Positions 10,548 through 10,947 of a DNA stretch of 10,947 nt are shown here, one piece after another (the first letter of the stretch is position 1; each line of letters opens with the position of its first letter). The position numbers and the translations under genes are program-made. This DNA comes from an uncultured Bacteroidales bacterium (GTDB lineage Bacteria; Bacteroidota; Bacteroidia; Bacteroidales; Paludibacteraceae), in NCBI GenBank assembly GCA_937886455.1, contig CALGCU010000124.1:1-10947 (forward strand), written 5' to 3'. Below the pieces are notes generated by a model. The model worked only from the letters and a program-made list of their open reading frames with translations, ran no database searches and had not been told where the DNA came from.

Positions 10548-10724
10548 TATTTTTATATACTCTCGAATAGCTCGACGAATAAAGCCGGCTTTCTCTCCGC
10601 TCGGCAGCGTTTCCAAAAACGACAGTATGTCTGCGTCGGTTTCTATGTTCATCTGTACAAGGACTTGTTTGTAATGCTTCTTGTTGTATTTCGCTACCGC
10701 TTTTTTTTGGCTCTTTGGGATCAT
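10536..10724 (-). CDS. Ribbon-helix-helix (CopG/Arc-like) DNA-binding regulator
   Basis: The minus-strand ATG at 10724 gives 62 aa; it is preceded by AAAGGAAGAG, whereas an ATG at 10793 would lie in the leader. The order is a basic N-terminus (KSQKKAVAKYNKKHYKQ), one strand (VLVQMNIET), helix 1 (DADILSFLETL), a turn (PSGEKAG) and helix 2 (FIRRAIREYIKIL), the standard strand-helix-helix layout of RHH repressors, which dimerise and place the strand in the major groove. Its gene ends inside operator site 4, and three more sites follow before the acidic-protein operon, so it probably regulates that operon. Plasmid and conjugative-element copy or transfer regulators share this form. Confidence 0.8.
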   Translation of the reverse strand: MIPKSQKKAVAKYNKKHYKQVLVQMNIETDADILSFLETLPSGEKAGFIRRAIREYIKILSL

Positions 10725-10833
10725 CTCCGCATCTCTTCCTTTCTTCGTTAACACATCCGCAAAGGGTCGAGCGGTCAGCCTGGTCCCTTGCATCCGTTGG
10801 ACATCCTCGGCAACGTCCGTTCTATCTGCCGAT

Positions 10834-10863
10834 ATATTACCATAGACCGCACGACATCCGCAA
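10834..10863 (-). promoter_or_regulatory. Promoter of the RHH gene, extended -10
   Basis: On the minus strand TTGCGG (10863-10858), an 18-base spacer, and TGG-TAATAT (-10 at 10839-10834). Start near 10827 gives a leader of about 100 bases. The leader can form CGGCA/TGCCG or CGTTG/CAACG helices, which are mutually exclusive. Between 10725 and 10947 I see no gene. Confidence 0.55.
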
Positions 10864-10891
10864 GACCGCAGAACATCAGCACCATATTAAA

Positions 10892-10926
10892 ACAGAGTAT
10901 TCCTACTGATATAGTAGGCAATCTGT
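10892..10926 (-). terminator. Possible terminator of a minus-strand gene beyond the window
   Basis: CCTACT/AGTAGG (10902-10907/10913-10918) is enclosed by ACAGA/TCTGT (10892-10896/10922-10926) with small internal loops. Read on the minus strand it is followed by TTTTAAT, a modest T-run. It would insulate the RHH promoter from upstream transcription. Confidence 0.4.
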
Positions 10927-10947
10927 CTGGTCCTTATCTATTCTTAC

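Overview
The window looks like the early/replication part of a phage or phage-derived element of a low-GC, gut-type Clostridia host (Lachnospiraceae-like). I infer this from AT-rich DNA, strong Shine-Dalgarno sites (AAGGAG type), densely overlapping small genes, SigA-type promoters, and runs of small phage zinc-ribbon proteins beginning 'MSRYIDAD' or 'DLISRQ'. No integrase, capsid, tail or large-terminase gene is visible, so phage, phage-plasmid and satellite cannot be told apart from this window alone.

Plus strand, 1-940: three overlapping zinc-ribbon genes (the first cut by the window edge) and one unknown small gene. 945-1217 has no gene. It holds a good promoter, a roughly 90-nt transcript ending in a terminator whose loop is complementary to the transcript's own 5' end, and a long-range inverted repeat before the replication genes. 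1218-2335: a DnaD-like replisome organizer overlapping a G39P-like helicase loader. 2343-5393: a compact train of small genes, most coupled by overlaps, many of them zinc-ribbon proteins. One is an N-terminally missing, out-of-frame remnant, one has an HExxH metalloprotease motif, and one is a membrane-anchored peptide. 5380-6172: an Hjc-like Holliday-junction nuclease, then SSB with its own promoter.

6173-6683 has no convincing protein gene. It holds three successive RNAs with tRNA-like acceptor/T-arm helices and shared TGCT...AGCA ends, but no normal anticodon arm. I consider this the most unusual part of the window. It is followed by an unknown 70-aa gene and a terminase small-subunit-like gene. 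The plus-strand operon ends at a strong terminator (7439-7464) with no large terminase following.

Minus strand, 10724 to 7580: a ribbon-helix-helix regulator with its own promoter, then an operator-like region (four spaced palindromes, a 26-bp palindrome, two 17-bp direct repeats). After that comes an operon of mostly very acidic unknown proteins and a soluble FtsK/SpoIIIE-type DNA-pumping ATPase, ending at a terminator (7549-7572) that faces the plus-strand terminator. Two long gaps in this operon carry related 12-bp hairpins with compensating base changes. The octamer GCTCACTG occurs eight times in the window, always in the same orientation, seven of them around the ATPase and its neighbours.

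Working model: the plus strand supplies replication, recombination and DNA-recognition functions; the minus strand is an accessory or maintenance operon controlled by the RHH protein.
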